Shown: in pieces, positions 32,606-42,252 of the stretch
Layout: each line of letters opens with the position of its first letter
Position numbering within the stretch: position 1 is the stretch's first letter
Assembly: GCF_001592945.1 (NCBI RefSeq)
Contig: NZ_LRPB01000046.1
Location: 62,001 to 126,000 of the forward strand
Length of the DNA stretch: 64,000 bases
From: Roseivirga seohaensis
GTDB taxonomy: Bacteria > Bacteroidota > Bacteroidia > Cytophagales > Cyclobacteriaceae
Reading direction: 5' to 3'
Translations under genes and position numbers: made by a program
The notes under the pieces: model-generated
The model's input: only the letters and a program-made list of their open reading frames with translations
Databases searched by the model: none
What the model was told of the DNA's origin: nothing

Positions 32606-33973
32606 TTAATTGTTAGATACAGCACCAAAGTTCTTAGCCTCAGTTTTCTCTATTAAATCGCCTTCTTTAATGGTTTTAGATACCACTAAAAATGGACCAG
32701 AAACTACAACATCACCTTCTTTCAAACCTTCTAATACTTCGATGTTATCATAATCACTAATGCCAGTTTTTACTACAACCATTTTAGCTTTTCCACCTTC
32801 ATCAATGAATACTACTTCTTTGGTTTCATCCTTAGATGAAGCATTTGTAGTTGCAACCGCATTGGTTCCTGTGGTCTGTCCTTCTGTTGCTTTAGCGCTT
32901 GGGTTTCTTGTAGTTACCGCTGAAAGAGGAACTGAAAGTACATCTGCTTTAGTATTAGTGATAATCTCAACACTAGCCGTCATTCCTGGTCTGAAAGGAG
33001 AAGCACTTTGAATCTCAGAAAGTAAGTCCGCAAAAGACTCGTTCAATATTCTGATTTTCACTTCAAATTCAGTTACTGCATCTGCAGATGATTTAGCATT
33101 TGCAGTATTTGCAATTGAAGTTACAATACCTTTGAATTTTTTATCCATTGAGCTGTAAGAGTCAACATCAATAATAGCTGTATCACCTTGAGTTACACGA
33201 ATGATGTCGTTTTCATTAACATCAACTCTAACTTCCATCATTGTTAAATCGGCTATACGCATCATTTCGGTACCTGCCATTTGCTGAGTTCCTACCACAC
33301 GCTCTCCCTTTTCAACATCTAGCTTCGAAACAGTACCAGACGATGGCGCTCTTACTACAGTAAGTCTAACATTTTCTTCTGCTTCTTCTACCGTAGCTTG
33401 ACTCGACTTAATAACAAACTCAGATGCCTTAACACTTTCTTTTGCAGCGTCTAAGTTCTTTTTTGCTACTTCATAATTTGCTTTTGCTGTTTCAAAATCA
33501 GACTCTGAGATTACATTTTCTTTTCTAAGCTGCTCCGAACGCTCAAAAGCTTGTTTAGACTGAAGCAACTGAGCTTCATTTCTAGCTACCTGAGCAATAC
33601 TTGAGGCTAAATTGGCCTTCTGCTGATTTAAGTTTGCTCTTGCTCTTTCTAATGCCGACTGTAAGTTATCTGGTCTGATTTTTACCAAAATCATACCTTC
33701 AGTTACAAAATCTCCTTCTTCAACATTCAACTCGATAATCTCCCCTGCCACATCTGGACTAAGCTTAATTTCTGTTACAGGCTGAACTACACCAGAGGCA
33801 GTTACTTTCTCTATAATAGTAGCTTTCTTGGCAGATGCCATCTGAACTTTTAATGTTTTCGGCTGGCCAATAAAGCCTGCTTGCTTGCCAACCACGGCAA
33901 TTACTAAAACCAGTACTACTGCTACCAACAGTATATAGATTAGTTTATTTGATCCTTTCTTTTTCTTTGCCAT
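32606..33973 (-). CDS. RND/MacA-type efflux periplasmic adaptor
   Basis: 455 aa. N-terminal membrane anchor (LIYILLVAVVLVLVIAVVG), then lipoyl-like SPDVAGEIIELNVEEGDFVTEGMILVKI, a long coiled-coil hairpin (about 105-215), the second lipoyl half RAPSSGTVSKLDVEKGERVV, beta-barrel and membrane-proximal FVVNENDIIRV and PFRPGMTASVEI regions. Links an inner-membrane pump to TolC. Separated from the tolC-like gene by 1 base; the expected pump genes do not follow. The nearest candidate pump is the permease at 29830, encoded convergently. Confidence 0.92.
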   Translation of the reverse strand: MAKKKKGSNKLIYILLVAVVLVLVIAVVGKQAGFIGQPKTLKVQMASAKKATIIEKVTASGVVQPVTEIKLSPDVAGEIIELNVEEGDFVTEGMILVKIRPDNLQSALERARANLNQQKANLASSIAQVARNEAQLLQSKQAFERSEQLRKENVISESDFETAKANYEVAKKNLDAAKESVKASEFVIKSSQATVEEAEENVRLTVVRAPSSGTVSKLDVEKGERVVGTQQMAGTEMMRIADLTMMEVRVDVNENDIIRVTQGDTAIIDVDSYSSMDKKFKGIVTSIANTANAKSSADAVTEFEVKIRILNESFADLLSEIQSASPFRPGMTASVEIITNTKADVLSVPLSAVTTRNPSAKATEGQTTGTNAVATTNASSKDETKEVVFIDEGGKAKMVVVKTGISDYDNIEVLEGLKEGDVVVSGPFLVVSKTIKEGDLIEKTEAKNFGAVSNN

Positions 33974-33974
33974 G

Positions 33975-35423
33975 TTATTGTAATGTAATTGGGTTCCCTA
34001 AATAGAAATCTAAAATCTTTGTTCTAAAAATGTATTCGTATTTGTTTCGAATTAAATCTGCTCTTGCTGAAAACAAGTTGTTACTCGCAATTTGGTAATC
34101 AAGATTGTTCACATCACCTACGTTGTATCTTTGTTCAGTTGACCTGAACGATTCCTCTAAAGCGGCTACACGCTTAAGGGTTGCATTGTATGTATTTAAA
34201 GCTGCCAAAGCACTATTATAAGCAGACTCGATACTTTGTCTTAACTGGTTTCTTGTATTCATTGATGTGATCTCTGCACGTTGCTTGGCTATTTTTGCTC
34301 TTTGCAGGTTAGCACTATTTGAATACCTGCTGAAAATCGGAACGTTTAAACGAATAGAAACCGACTGACCAAGGTTGTCATCATACTGATTTAATACCCC
34401 GTAGCTCTCTGAGTATACCGGAACCGTTTGTTGGCTTGGGTTAGAAAAAACAGATTGATTAGTTCCATCTACAAAACCAATATTCTGTGCTGGAACTGTT
34501 ACTTGCTGTGTTCCTATTAGCTGTCTAGCTCTTCCCGAATGGTTAGTAGAAATGCTACCACTTAAACTTAAACTAGGCAAGAAAGCACTCTTAGCAAGAT
34601 CGACTCCCACTTCGCTACTTTTTACTCCAAGTTCAGCACTTTGTATCTCTGGTTGTACGCCCATTGCAATGTTATATATCTCATTTGGACTTTGAGATAT
34701 AAATCCCATATTATCTACCGAAACCTCTGGCGCTTCAACTTCTAAAGGTTCGTCAGCTGGCATTTGCATAGCCTGCTTTAAGCTTAAAGTAGCTGCCCTA
34801 AGGTTATTTTCTGCATTTACTACAGATACCTCGTTTGTGGCCACTTGCGACTCTAAATCCAATTGGTTAGTCATTGGCAAAGAACCCGCGTTTACTAATT
34901 TTTTGGTTCTTTCTAACTGTGCTTGAGAAGACTCTAATTGAAACTTAGCATTCTTAAGCTGTTCTCTTCCCAATAAAACATTTAAAAAGTTTGTTGCTAC
35001 AGTTACCCCAATATCATTTTTTGCCTTCTGTAGATCAAATTCACTTGCATCAAGGTTAAGCTCATTTCTCTTAATGGTATTTCTCAGCGCTCCTCCATTA
35101 AATAATGTAACAGAAGAACTAGCAGAAACCCCACTACTCACAAAGCTTGTACTAATAAAACCGTTTGTAACTGGGTCAATGGTTCTACCAAATGATTTAC
35201 TCAAATTACCTCCACCACTTAGGCTCGGTAAAAGAGCAAATTTTGATTCCTTCAAGGCTATTTCACTATTCAACTTGTTCAGCTCGCTTGAACGAACGGT
35301 TAAATTATTTTGCCATGCATAATTAATGCACTCTTCTAGCGTCCAGTTATTCTGCTGACCGTAGGACGCCATTAGCATAAAGAGCCCTGTGAGACTCAGG
35401 TAAATTTTTCTTTTCCAAATCAT
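33975..35423 (-). CDS. TolC-family outer-membrane efflux protein
   Basis: 482 aa with signal peptide MIWKRKIYLSLTGLFMLMASYG. Contains the duplicated long alpha-helical OEP repeat (NWTLEECINYAWQNNLTVRS at the start, and alternating Leu/Ala-rich helices), typical of trimeric outer-membrane channel tunnels. One base upstream of the adaptor gene, so operon tolC-macA. The channel should serve a tripartite pump. Confidence 0.92.
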   Translation of the reverse strand: MIWKRKIYLSLTGLFMLMASYGQQNNWTLEECINYAWQNNLTVRSSELNKLNSEIALKESKFALLPSLSGGGNLSKSFGRTIDPVTNGFISTSFVSSGVSASSSVTLFNGGALRNTIKRNELNLDASEFDLQKAKNDIGVTVATNFLNVLLGREQLKNAKFQLESSQAQLERTKKLVNAGSLPMTNQLDLESQVATNEVSVVNAENNLRAATLSLKQAMQMPADEPLEVEAPEVSVDNMGFISQSPNEIYNIAMGVQPEIQSAELGVKSSEVGVDLAKSAFLPSLSLSGSISTNHSGRARQLIGTQQVTVPAQNIGFVDGTNQSVFSNPSQQTVPVYSESYGVLNQYDDNLGQSVSIRLNVPIFSRYSNSANLQRAKIAKQRAEITSMNTRNQLRQSIESAYNSALAALNTYNATLKRVAALEESFRSTEQRYNVGDVNNLDYQIASNNLFSARADLIRNKYEYIFRTKILDFYLGNPITLQ

Positions 35424-35436
35424 GTTTGATTGCTTT

Positions 35437-36114
35437 TTAAAAATCTATATCGGGTATGTAAATGACCTTTTTGACCCAACTTAAATGGTTTAAATATTCA
35501 ATAGTAATTTTATCTAATCCTGAATCGGCTTCAATACAATGACAAGCCATATCAGATTTGCCTTTACGGTTTACCGACATATTTGCGATGTTACATTCAG
35601 AATTAGCTAAAATGCTTGCGATAAACGCTATTGCTCCTTTTCTATCGTCTGCTGTAATAATCAAAGTGTGCAAATTGGCATTAAAGCCTGTAGAAAATCC
35701 ATTTACACTAACAATTTTTATTACTCCTCCTCCTCTACTTTCTCCTATCACCTCAATGGTTTCTTCCTTGGCGGTCGCTCGAATCTTAACCGTATTAGGG
35801 TGCATGGTGAGCGAGTTACCAACTGACCTAAAAGTGTAAGTAAAGCCTGCTTTCTCAGCTTCATCAAATGATGTTTTAATTCTAGCATCATCTGTTTTAA
35901 AATCGAGAAGTCCAGCTACAATAGCTCTGTCGCTTCCATGCCCTTCATAGGTTCTCGCAAAAGAATTATAAAAAGTGATTTCAGCAGTATCTGGTTGGCA
36001 ACCTAAAATTTTTCTAGCCACCCGCCCAATTCTTACCACTCCGGCAGTATGCGAACTAGATGGACCAATCATTACAGGGCCAATCATATCAAATACGCTA
36101 CTTTGTTCAGCCAT
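35437..36114 (-). CDS. sdaAB: L-serine dehydratase, iron-sulfur-dependent, beta subunit
   Basis: 225 aa. Residues 1-145 are the SDH beta domain (SSVFDMIGPVMIGPSSSHTAGVVRIGRVARKIL), and residues 148-225 an ACT regulatory domain (LIITADDRKGAIAFIASILANSECNIANMSVNRKG). Deaminates L-serine to pyruvate with the alpha subunit (4Fe-4S), which is not in this window. The ACT domain probably senses serine. Ends 13 bases before the tolC-like gene, same strand. Confidence 0.92.
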   Translation of the reverse strand: MAEQSSVFDMIGPVMIGPSSSHTAGVVRIGRVARKILGCQPDTAEITFYNSFARTYEGHGSDRAIVAGLLDFKTDDARIKTSFDEAEKAGFTYTFRSVGNSLTMHPNTVKIRATAKEETIEVIGESRGGGVIKIVSVNGFSTGFNANLHTLIITADDRKGAIAFIASILANSECNIANMSVNRKGKSDMACHCIEADSGLDKITIEYLNHLSWVKKVIYIPDIDF

Positions 36115-36196
36115 AACCTAAATTTATTCTACTTTCAATATTAGAGAATAATCCCCTACTTGAATTGGCAATCTGTTTAAGTGGTTTATAGAATAC

Positions 36197-37003
36197 ATGA
36201 AAGCGATATTTAATTCCCGACTCATCGAAATTGACAGCGTAGCGCTCAATATAAAAAACCGAGCGTTCTGCTATGGAGACGGCCTGTTCGAAACAATTGT
36301 TACAGGCCCTAACAGAATTAATTTGACTGATTTTCACTTACAAAGATTAGCAAGGGCTTGTCAAGTATTAGAACTTGACCCACCTCAAATTTCAAGTCAA
36401 AATTTAAATGAAATGATTTCACAACTATCTGAAATCAATCAACTTAAAGGAAACATAAGGGCGAGAATTCAAGTTTGGAGAGAGGATGGCGGACTCTATA
36501 CTCCTGAACAATATGCATCTTCTTTTTTATTACAAGTAGCCGAAACTACAAAACCTGTCTTTATGGAAGGCGGGGCAGTTGGCGTTTCAGAGTCATCAAA
36601 AGTGAGCCATACCGCCATCTCTTTTGCTAAGACCATGAGTGCACTGCCTTATGTATTGGCTGGCATAGAAATGCGACAAAAAAACTTAGACGAAATTATT
36701 TTACTGGATACCCAAGGAAATTTAGCAGAAACCCACAGTTCAAATCTTTTTTGGGTTGATGGTGATAAAATATTCACCCCTTCTCTCCAAACGGGTTGTA
36801 TTGAAGGAATAATGAGAAGATTGATTCTAGAAACCTTAGAAGTAAAGGAAGTTTTGGCTAAACCTGAAATTCTTCTTAAAGCAGATTCTATATTTAATTC
36901 TAACGCAAGCGGAATTCGTTACTTCACTTCTTTTGGCAAAAAGAAGTATTCAAACCCAAAAGAAAAACTGATGGAAGTGCTTAAACAGCTACAGCCCCTT
37001 TAA
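36197..37003 (+). CDS. aminotransferase class IV (aminodeoxychorismate lyase-like)
   Basis: 268 aa of fold-type IV PLP enzymes. The signature [12 protein letters not shown] is near the start; the PLP lysine is Lys145 in [14 protein letters not shown]; the phosphate-binding end motif is [33 protein letters not shown]. PabC (4-amino-4-deoxychorismate lyase) and branched-chain aminotransferase share this pattern; length and motif fit PabC better. If PabC, it makes p-aminobenzoate for folate. The last 23 bases overlap the convergent thyA; both enzymes would be linked by folate metabolism. Confidence 0.82.
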   Translation: MKAIFNSRLIEIDSVALNIKNRAFCYGDGLFETIVTGPNRINLTDFHLQRLARACQVLELDPPQISSQNLNEMISQLSEINQLKGNIRARIQVWREDGGLYTPEQYASSFLLQVAETTKPVFMEGGAVGVSESSKVSHTAISFAKTMSALPYVLAGIEMRQKNLDEIILLDTQGNLAETHSSNLFWVDGDKIFTPSLQTGCIEGIMRRLILETLEVKEVLAKPEILLKADSIFNSNASGIRYFTSFGKKKYSNPKEKLMEVLKQLQPL

Positions 37004-37775
37004 TATGTGGATGGGGATCGTAACCCACTAATTCGAAATCCTCAAACTTGAAGTCAAAAATATTCTTCACATCAGGGTTAATCTTCATGGTTGGCAATGG
37101 GCGGAAATCTCTTGACAATTGAAGTTCTGCTTGTTCAAAGTGATTAGAGTATAAGTGGGCATCACCGAAAGTATGGATGAATTCACCTGGCTCTAAACCA
37201 CAAACCTGAGCTATCATTAACACTAACAAGGAATATGAAGCGATATTAAACGGCACACCTAAAAATACGTCTGCACTACGCTGATACAGCTGACAAGAAA
37301 GCTTTCCATCTGCCACATAAAATTGGAACAATGCATGACAAGGCGGAAGCGCCATATGATCTACGTCTGCAACATTCCAAGCGCTCACCATTAATCGTCT
37401 GGAATTAGGGTTTTTCTTAATTTGATCGATAAGTTTAGTGATTTGATCGATTGTTCCACCATCTCTGGCAGGCCAATTTCTCCACTGATAGCCATAAACT
37501 GGGCCTAAATCTCCATTTTCATCTGCCCAATCATCCCAAATGGAAACACCATTCTCTTTCAGGTATTTTATGTTGGTATCGCCTTGAAGAAACCAAAGCA
37601 ATTCATGAATGATAGACCGTAGATGGAGTTTTTTGGTGGTTACCACTGGAAAACCCTCAGATAAATCAAAACGCATTTGATAACCAAAAATACTCCTAGT
37701 ACCTGTTCCTGTTCTATCTCCTTTGTCCACTCCGTTTTCAAGAATGTGTTTCATTAGGTCATGGTACTGCTTCAT
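36981..37775 (-). CDS. thyA: thymidylate synthase
   Basis: 264 aa, the same length as the E. coli enzyme. Converts dUMP to dTMP with methylene-tetrahydrofolate. Catalytic Cys146 in [12 protein letters not shown]; other motifs: [66 protein letters not shown] and the [12 protein letters not shown] region. Intact. The 3' end overlaps the convergent PLP enzyme gene by 23 bases. Confidence 0.98.
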   Translation of the reverse strand: MKQYHDLMKHILENGVDKGDRTGTGTRSIFGYQMRFDLSEGFPVVTTKKLHLRSIIHELLWFLQGDTNIKYLKENGVSIWDDWADENGDLGPVYGYQWRNWPARDGGTIDQITKLIDQIKKNPNSRRLMVSAWNVADVDHMALPPCHALFQFYVADGKLSCQLYQRSADVFLGVPFNIASYSLLVLMIAQVCGLEPGEFIHTFGDAHLYSNHFEQAELQLSRDFRPLPTMKINPDVKNIFDFKFEDFELVGYDPHPHIKGAVAV

Positions 37776-37904
37776 ACGTAAGGGTATTTTCGAATTAAGA
37801 ATTGATCATCAAAATAAGTTATTTTAAAGATCAATCCGAAGTTTGATGGCGCCTTTTTGGCCACTATTCTTTTCAATATTTATAAAAAATAGTGGCCTAA
37901 AGTT

Positions 37905-39269
37905 TTACAATGAGTCTAAATCAACAATATCTAATTTTGGCAACCATTTTTTATAACCAAACATAAGGTTGAGCCCAAAACGAAGATCGAATTTAGAGTA
38001 CTGCTCAGGCTTGTTTGAAACCAAAGCGTTATCGGTTGCTACATAAAGTTGTATAGGACCAATATCAGCAGCAATGTTCATCCCCATATTAAATTCGTTT
38101 TGAGGACCTCTATAACTACCTAATAGTCCGAATGTGAATTTATTCACCGTATGGTTATAAGCAACAGCAAAAGAAGGATCGATTTCCTTGAACACATGAT
38201 TATTGAATGCCACTACGGTAAACTTATCTTTCGAAGTCAAAAATAGCGAAGCTGCCAAATAGGTTTTCGTAGGTAAGCTTGTACTGAATTCATTTTGAGT
38301 CTCGTTTGATCTGAATTTATTTTCAATACTATCTCTAAATACTTCAGAAGAATTTTCTAAGCCTCTTAACTGCACACCATTAATGGTTACTGTAGTGTCG
38401 TCAGAGTTGTAATTCCTTACCTGCTCTTTCCATTTAATGGTACCAATATCATTCATGGCAGCCTCGACTGTGAGCCAATCCAACACCTTAAATTTCGCCC
38501 CTAAATCAAAGGCTACTGATTTGTTTTGGTTGTTCATAGCATATTTAGAAGTAGCATTACTTTCGTAATCATCGCTATTCATTAATAGGTCTAATCCAGC
38601 AGTGTTCACTGTTGCGTTTTTCAGTGAAATCCTCCAGCTGTTGTCTATTTCATTGGTATATAAGGTTCCACTTGCGCCTTCGGCAGTCGAGGCATGAAAT
38701 AAACCTGTAATAACTTTAACCCTAGCGCCAACTGTTAAGCGGTCTCCTAAAAATTTACGAGCATGTCCTACCCCAATTTCTTGATAAGAATTTGCAAAAA
38801 CTCTAGATTCAGAAAGGTTAATTTCACCTCCAATTCGGTTTGAGTTACCGTTGGCCATAAACTCCATAAAATCCTTTCCATACCTTAGGTCTACAGAAGC
38901 TCTGGCATTGGCAAAAAGGCTAAACGCACCATTCTTGGTTTTATAGCCAATATGAAAAAGGTTTGCGGTTACATCTGTGCTTACTCTGTTTATTTCTGCG
39001 GAAGCTCCCAAAAGCACATTAAAATTGATCTCAAAATTAATATCTCCATCAGGTTTAGAAATTAGTTCGCGAAGTCTGAAGTCTGATTGCGCCACGAAAC
39101 CAGCAGTTGGCAAGCCAAAAGTAAAAGTATTGTTAGGAATAAAGGCTGGCTGTAAACTCTGTGTCTGAGGAACTAGTTCTCTTAGTTGAAAATAAGAAAA
39201 GTAGGCTTGAGAATATGACAGTTGAATACCGAATGCCAATATTAACGATGTAAGTAGAAGTTTTTTCAT
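37905..39269 (-). CDS. outer-membrane beta-barrel protein (DUF5723-like)
   Basis: 454 aa with signal peptide MKKLLLTSLILAFGIQLSYSQ. The rest is rich in alternating aromatic/hydrophobic beta strands ending in a typical C-terminal strand (KFDLRFGLNLMFGYKKWLPKL). Organisation matches DUF5723 proteins of Bacteroidota (PAFIPNN TFTFGLPTAGF near the start). Adjacent lipoprotein gene (8 bases upstream) suggests a two-component outer-membrane assembly. Precise function unknown. Confidence 0.75.
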   Translation of the reverse strand: MKKLLLTSLILAFGIQLSYSQAYFSYFQLRELVPQTQSLQPAFIPNNTFTFGLPTAGFVAQSDFRLRELISKPDGDINFEINFNVLLGASAEINRVSTDVTANLFHIGYKTKNGAFSLFANARASVDLRYGKDFMEFMANGNSNRIGGEINLSESRVFANSYQEIGVGHARKFLGDRLTVGARVKVITGLFHASTAEGASGTLYTNEIDNSWRISLKNATVNTAGLDLLMNSDDYESNATSKYAMNNQNKSVAFDLGAKFKVLDWLTVEAAMNDIGTIKWKEQVRNYNSDDTTVTINGVQLRGLENSSEVFRDSIENKFRSNETQNEFSTSLPTKTYLAASLFLTSKDKFTVVAFNNHVFKEIDPSFAVAYNHTVNKFTFGLLGSYRGPQNEFNMGMNIAADIGPIQLYVATDNALVSNKPEQYSKFDLRFGLNLMFGYKKWLPKLDIVDLDSL

Positions 39270-39277
39270 GGCTTAGA

Positions 39278-40906
39278 TTAATCGTTAGAGGTTATTTCAA
39301 TATCGGCCTGCGCGGCTAACTTAATTTTGAGTGTGTAGTCTGAAAAGAACTTCACGATCTCGTTAGAAGCAGCGCCAGTTGTCGTCATTCGAGTTATCAC
39401 ATCAATACTCGTTGCGTTCTCTAAAAGTCGAATATCAGCATCTGCAAAATGAATATCCACAATTTTAGAGGTTGCTTGAGTTGTTCTGCCGTCACTTCCT
39501 ACTGGAGCACCATCAAACAAAGCTCTTTCACTTACAGTAAAAACTGCATTGTTATTAGCATCTTTAAAAACAAGTTCTATTTCACCACCTAGTGGTAAAT
39601 TATTTTCGGCAATCAACCTTAGCGTTAATTGCTTGGCTTGCTCTAAATCGTCAGCAATATCAAATTCAACGTTTTGTGTTGAAACCAAACCATTGATGTT
39701 CACAATCATTGGTAATTCTAATCGTACCCCCACATTTAATTCACTACCGGCATCTACAAAATTATACTGTGCTGGAGCATTTGCAGGGTTCGCTTCAGTA
39801 TTCACTTCAATAATCACCTTTTTCGGCATTGAGCTTATCAGTTCTGGAAGGTTAGAATTGGTTGAATTTAAATCTAAAGTGGTATTTACATTTGTGCCAA
39901 TTGCATCAATTAACGGACCGTTAACAATACCTGGAGTAGTAGCTGCACTTCCTGTTAAAGGAATAATTTGGCCTTGTTGAGTAATGGCAGCAATTTGATT
40001 GAAGCTAACGCCTAATGGAAACCCAAAACTATTATCGAAAACAAAGCTAAAACGAGGTTCTGAAAAGCTTATCGTTCCTTCTCTAAAGGAGTCAAAGAAA
40101 TCGAGATTCAGCAACTCAAAGTTCACATCAAGTCTTCTTTCACCTACATAACCGTAAACCAAATCAAACTCTGGATTTGAAAGGTTCATTGTAAAACTAA
40201 CTCCATCAGTTGGTTGAATCACAGAGGTTGGTGATACTCTCACTTGATAATCTAGCTTCACAACAATTTTATTTCTTACCGCATTCGCATTCGTGTCTTT
40301 AGAAAAATCGCCCAAATACTTGTTCAACGCATCGGTAAAACTTGCAGAGGAATTAGATGGGTTCAAAACCCCTGAAACTACCAATGGCTGATGAGTTTCA
40401 TTAATAATCAGTGAGTTCAAGGTAAGTGTATATGCCACTTCTGCATCCAATTCGGAAGACATCAAAATATCGAGGTTTCCTCCACTAAAGTTCACGCTGT
40501 CATATTCTTCATTCTGAGTGGCCGCAAGATCAAATACGAAAACCTCATTATAATCATGTAGAGAAGAAAAGCCTTGGGCGTTAATATTTAAACCAGCATC
40601 TACACTTTGTCCGAAACTCTGATTGGCCAAGGTTAGAAAACCAGTAGCACTTTGAGATTGCAATTGCGCTTCATAAGTAAGCATTACAATGTCATCTGAA
40701 TTCTGACCGATATCTACTCCAGCGCCACTCAACTCATCAAACAGATCTTCTACAGTATAGGAAAGTTCGCCAATTGGAATTGCCAAGGAAGGTTTCCATA
40801 CAAAATCATTCAGCTTGGCATCTGCAAAATACTCGAAATTACAGCCCACCAATATTGCTGTAGCGCATACTGCAAGCAGAAAGCTCTTTATTCTTTTTAT
40901 CGACAT
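39278..40906 (-). CDS. large lipoprotein of unknown function
   Basis: 542 aa. Lipobox ILVGC at about residues 18-22 follows a good hydrophobic core (FLLAVCATAILVGC). The mature part is beta-rich, with Asn/Ser-rich strands, and contains repeated ...DLNSTNSN... and polar patches; no recognised domain. Eight bases upstream of the DUF5723-like gene, so probably secreted partner to it. Confidence 0.72.
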   Translation of the reverse strand: MSIKRIKSFLLAVCATAILVGCNFEYFADAKLNDFVWKPSLAIPIGELSYTVEDLFDELSGAGVDIGQNSDDIVMLTYEAQLQSQSATGFLTLANQSFGQSVDAGLNINAQGFSSLHDYNEVFVFDLAATQNEEYDSVNFSGGNLDILMSSELDAEVAYTLTLNSLIINETHQPLVVSGVLNPSNSSASFTDALNKYLGDFSKDTNANAVRNKIVVKLDYQVRVSPTSVIQPTDGVSFTMNLSNPEFDLVYGYVGERRLDVNFELLNLDFFDSFREGTISFSEPRFSFVFDNSFGFPLGVSFNQIAAITQQGQIIPLTGSAATTPGIVNGPLIDAIGTNVNTTLDLNSTNSNLPELISSMPKKVIIEVNTEANPANAPAQYNFVDAGSELNVGVRLELPMIVNINGLVSTQNVEFDIADDLEQAKQLTLRLIAENNLPLGGEIELVFKDANNNAVFTVSERALFDGAPVGSDGRTTQATSKIVDIHFADADIRLLENATSIDVITRMTTTGAASNEIVKFFSDYTLKIKLAAQADIEITSND

Positions 40907-40933
40907 AAAAATATTATTAAGTACACACTTTAG

Positions 40934-41122
40934 TTATTCCTGAGGCATTACTATCCACAGAACTATATAGACCAAAAGCCCAGAAAATGCGGTGAAAATT
41001 GTGGCGAATACATACAAAACCCTAACAAGGCTAACGTCCCAACCGAGCCATTCTGCAAGACCTCCACATACTCCTGCGATTACTTTATCAGAAGTTCTTT
41101 TAAGTTTTTTATTTGATGACAT
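40934..41122 (-). CDS. PspC-domain membrane protein
   Basis: 62 aa. Typical PspC: KLKRTSDKVIAGVCGGLAEWLGWDVSLVRVLYVFATIFTAFSGLLVYIVLWIVMPQE. Membrane-anchored stress-response type protein. Lies 23 bases after the EEP gene on the same strand. Confidence 0.93.
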   Translation of the reverse strand: MSSNKKLKRTSDKVIAGVCGGLAEWLGWDVSLVRVLYVFATIFTAFSGLLVYIVLWIVMPQE

Positions 41123-41145
41123 GCGTAAAAAAGTAAGCCACTAAA

Positions 41146-42141
41146 TTAGTGACTTATTGAATAAATACCTACTACTGGAAAATGGTCAGAGTAGTCTATT
41201 TCGCTTAATGTGTTAAAGTCAAGGGCCTTTAACTTACTATTATAGAACTGATTATCGATTCTTAAAAATGGTAATTTTCCGTTATAGGTAAACCCAAAAC
41301 CTCTTCCGGCATCTTCAAAGGCATTATTGAATTCTCTTGAAATTTTAAAGTAATTGTAGCTATAGGGTATGTCGTTAAAATCGCCTGCAATAATGATCGG
41401 GTAAGTAATGTTTTCTGCATGCTTGAGTAAATCGTTAATTTGGGCAGTTCTTCTTACTGAACCATCTTGAAACTTTCTACGCACTGTTTCATACTTCTTT
41501 TCAAATTCAGCCTGATCAATCACTTCTTGATCGACATTTATGCTCATAGACTGCAAATGCACATTGTACACCCTCAGTGTGTCCTTTCCTATTTTCAAAT
41601 CGGCAAAAATTATATTGTTGCTCGTCTGTTTTTCATAAAACACGCCTTTGTTCAAAATAGGATATTTCGAAAATATAGCATAGCTGTCAGCATAACCTCC
41701 AGTAAAACTATTATACTTTCCCGATTGTGAAATGGCTTTCATTACATTTTTAGAACCTAGAAATTCTTGAAAGCATTTAATATCACAAGGATGAGAGGCA
41801 ATCCACTGAAGCATATCCTTTTCATTTCCTTTGTTCATCCTCATCATATTGTAATTCATTACTTGAAAAGATGAAGGAGCTTCATTGCTTTTACTTAAAG
41901 AGAATGTTGATTTAATAAAGGGAAGCCCAATGAGGAGCAACACGGCTGGTATAACTGCTATTCTTGACCTTGCAAATAAAAAGATCAAGAAGAAAATTAG
42001 GTTTAGAATCAGTAAAAAAGGAATACCCAATGAAACCAGCCCAGAGTATTTAAACAGCTCAGGAGAAACCCATACACTTCCGTAAACAACTAGCGTTAGA
42101 ATACACCAAATGAAAATGGGAAGTTTTAAAATGCGCTTCAT
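41146..42141 (-). CDS. membrane-anchored EEP-family phosphodiesterase/nuclease
   Basis: 331 aa with three N-terminal membrane segments (residues about 8-92). Catalytic EEP motifs: MNYNMMRMN, CFQEF (usually LQE), IIAGDFNDIP and DYSDHFPVV. All metal-binding residues are present. Second EEP gene in the window, not closely similar to the lipoprotein at 12736. Substrate unknown. Confidence 0.85.
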   Translation of the reverse strand: MKRILKLPIFIWCILTLVVYGSVWVSPELFKYSGLVSLGIPFLLILNLIFFLIFLFARSRIAVIPAVLLLIGLPFIKSTFSLSKSNEAPSSFQVMNYNMMRMNKGNEKDMLQWIASHPCDIKCFQEFLGSKNVMKAISQSGKYNSFTGGYADSYAIFSKYPILNKGVFYEKQTSNNIIFADLKIGKDTLRVYNVHLQSMSINVDQEVIDQAEFEKKYETVRRKFQDGSVRRTAQINDLLKHAENITYPIIIAGDFNDIPYSYNYFKISREFNNAFEDAGRGFGFTYNGKLPFLRIDNQFYNSKLKALDFNTLSEIDYSDHFPVVGIYSISH

Positions 42142-42200
42142 TGATTAAGGTAATTGTTGCTATTCTAACCATTTTCGGTCGTAATTCTAATATTCAGAGC

Positions 42201-42233
42201 ATAAAAAAAGCAGTTCAAGTACGAACTGCTTTA
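42201..42233 (-). terminator. terminator of permease 2
   Basis: AAAGCAGTTC and GAACTGCTTT form a perfect 10-bp stem with a 6-base loop, followed on the minus strand by TTTTTTTA. It sits just after the permease stop at 42253. Confidence 0.88.
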
Positions 42234-42252
42234 TAATCAATGAGATAATTCT

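Noticed and set aside
37859-37897. Terminator for the DUF5723 gene
   Set aside because: GGCCACTATT/AATAGTGGCC is a good stem, but the loop is 19 bases and no T-run follows on the minus strand; not listed as a terminator.
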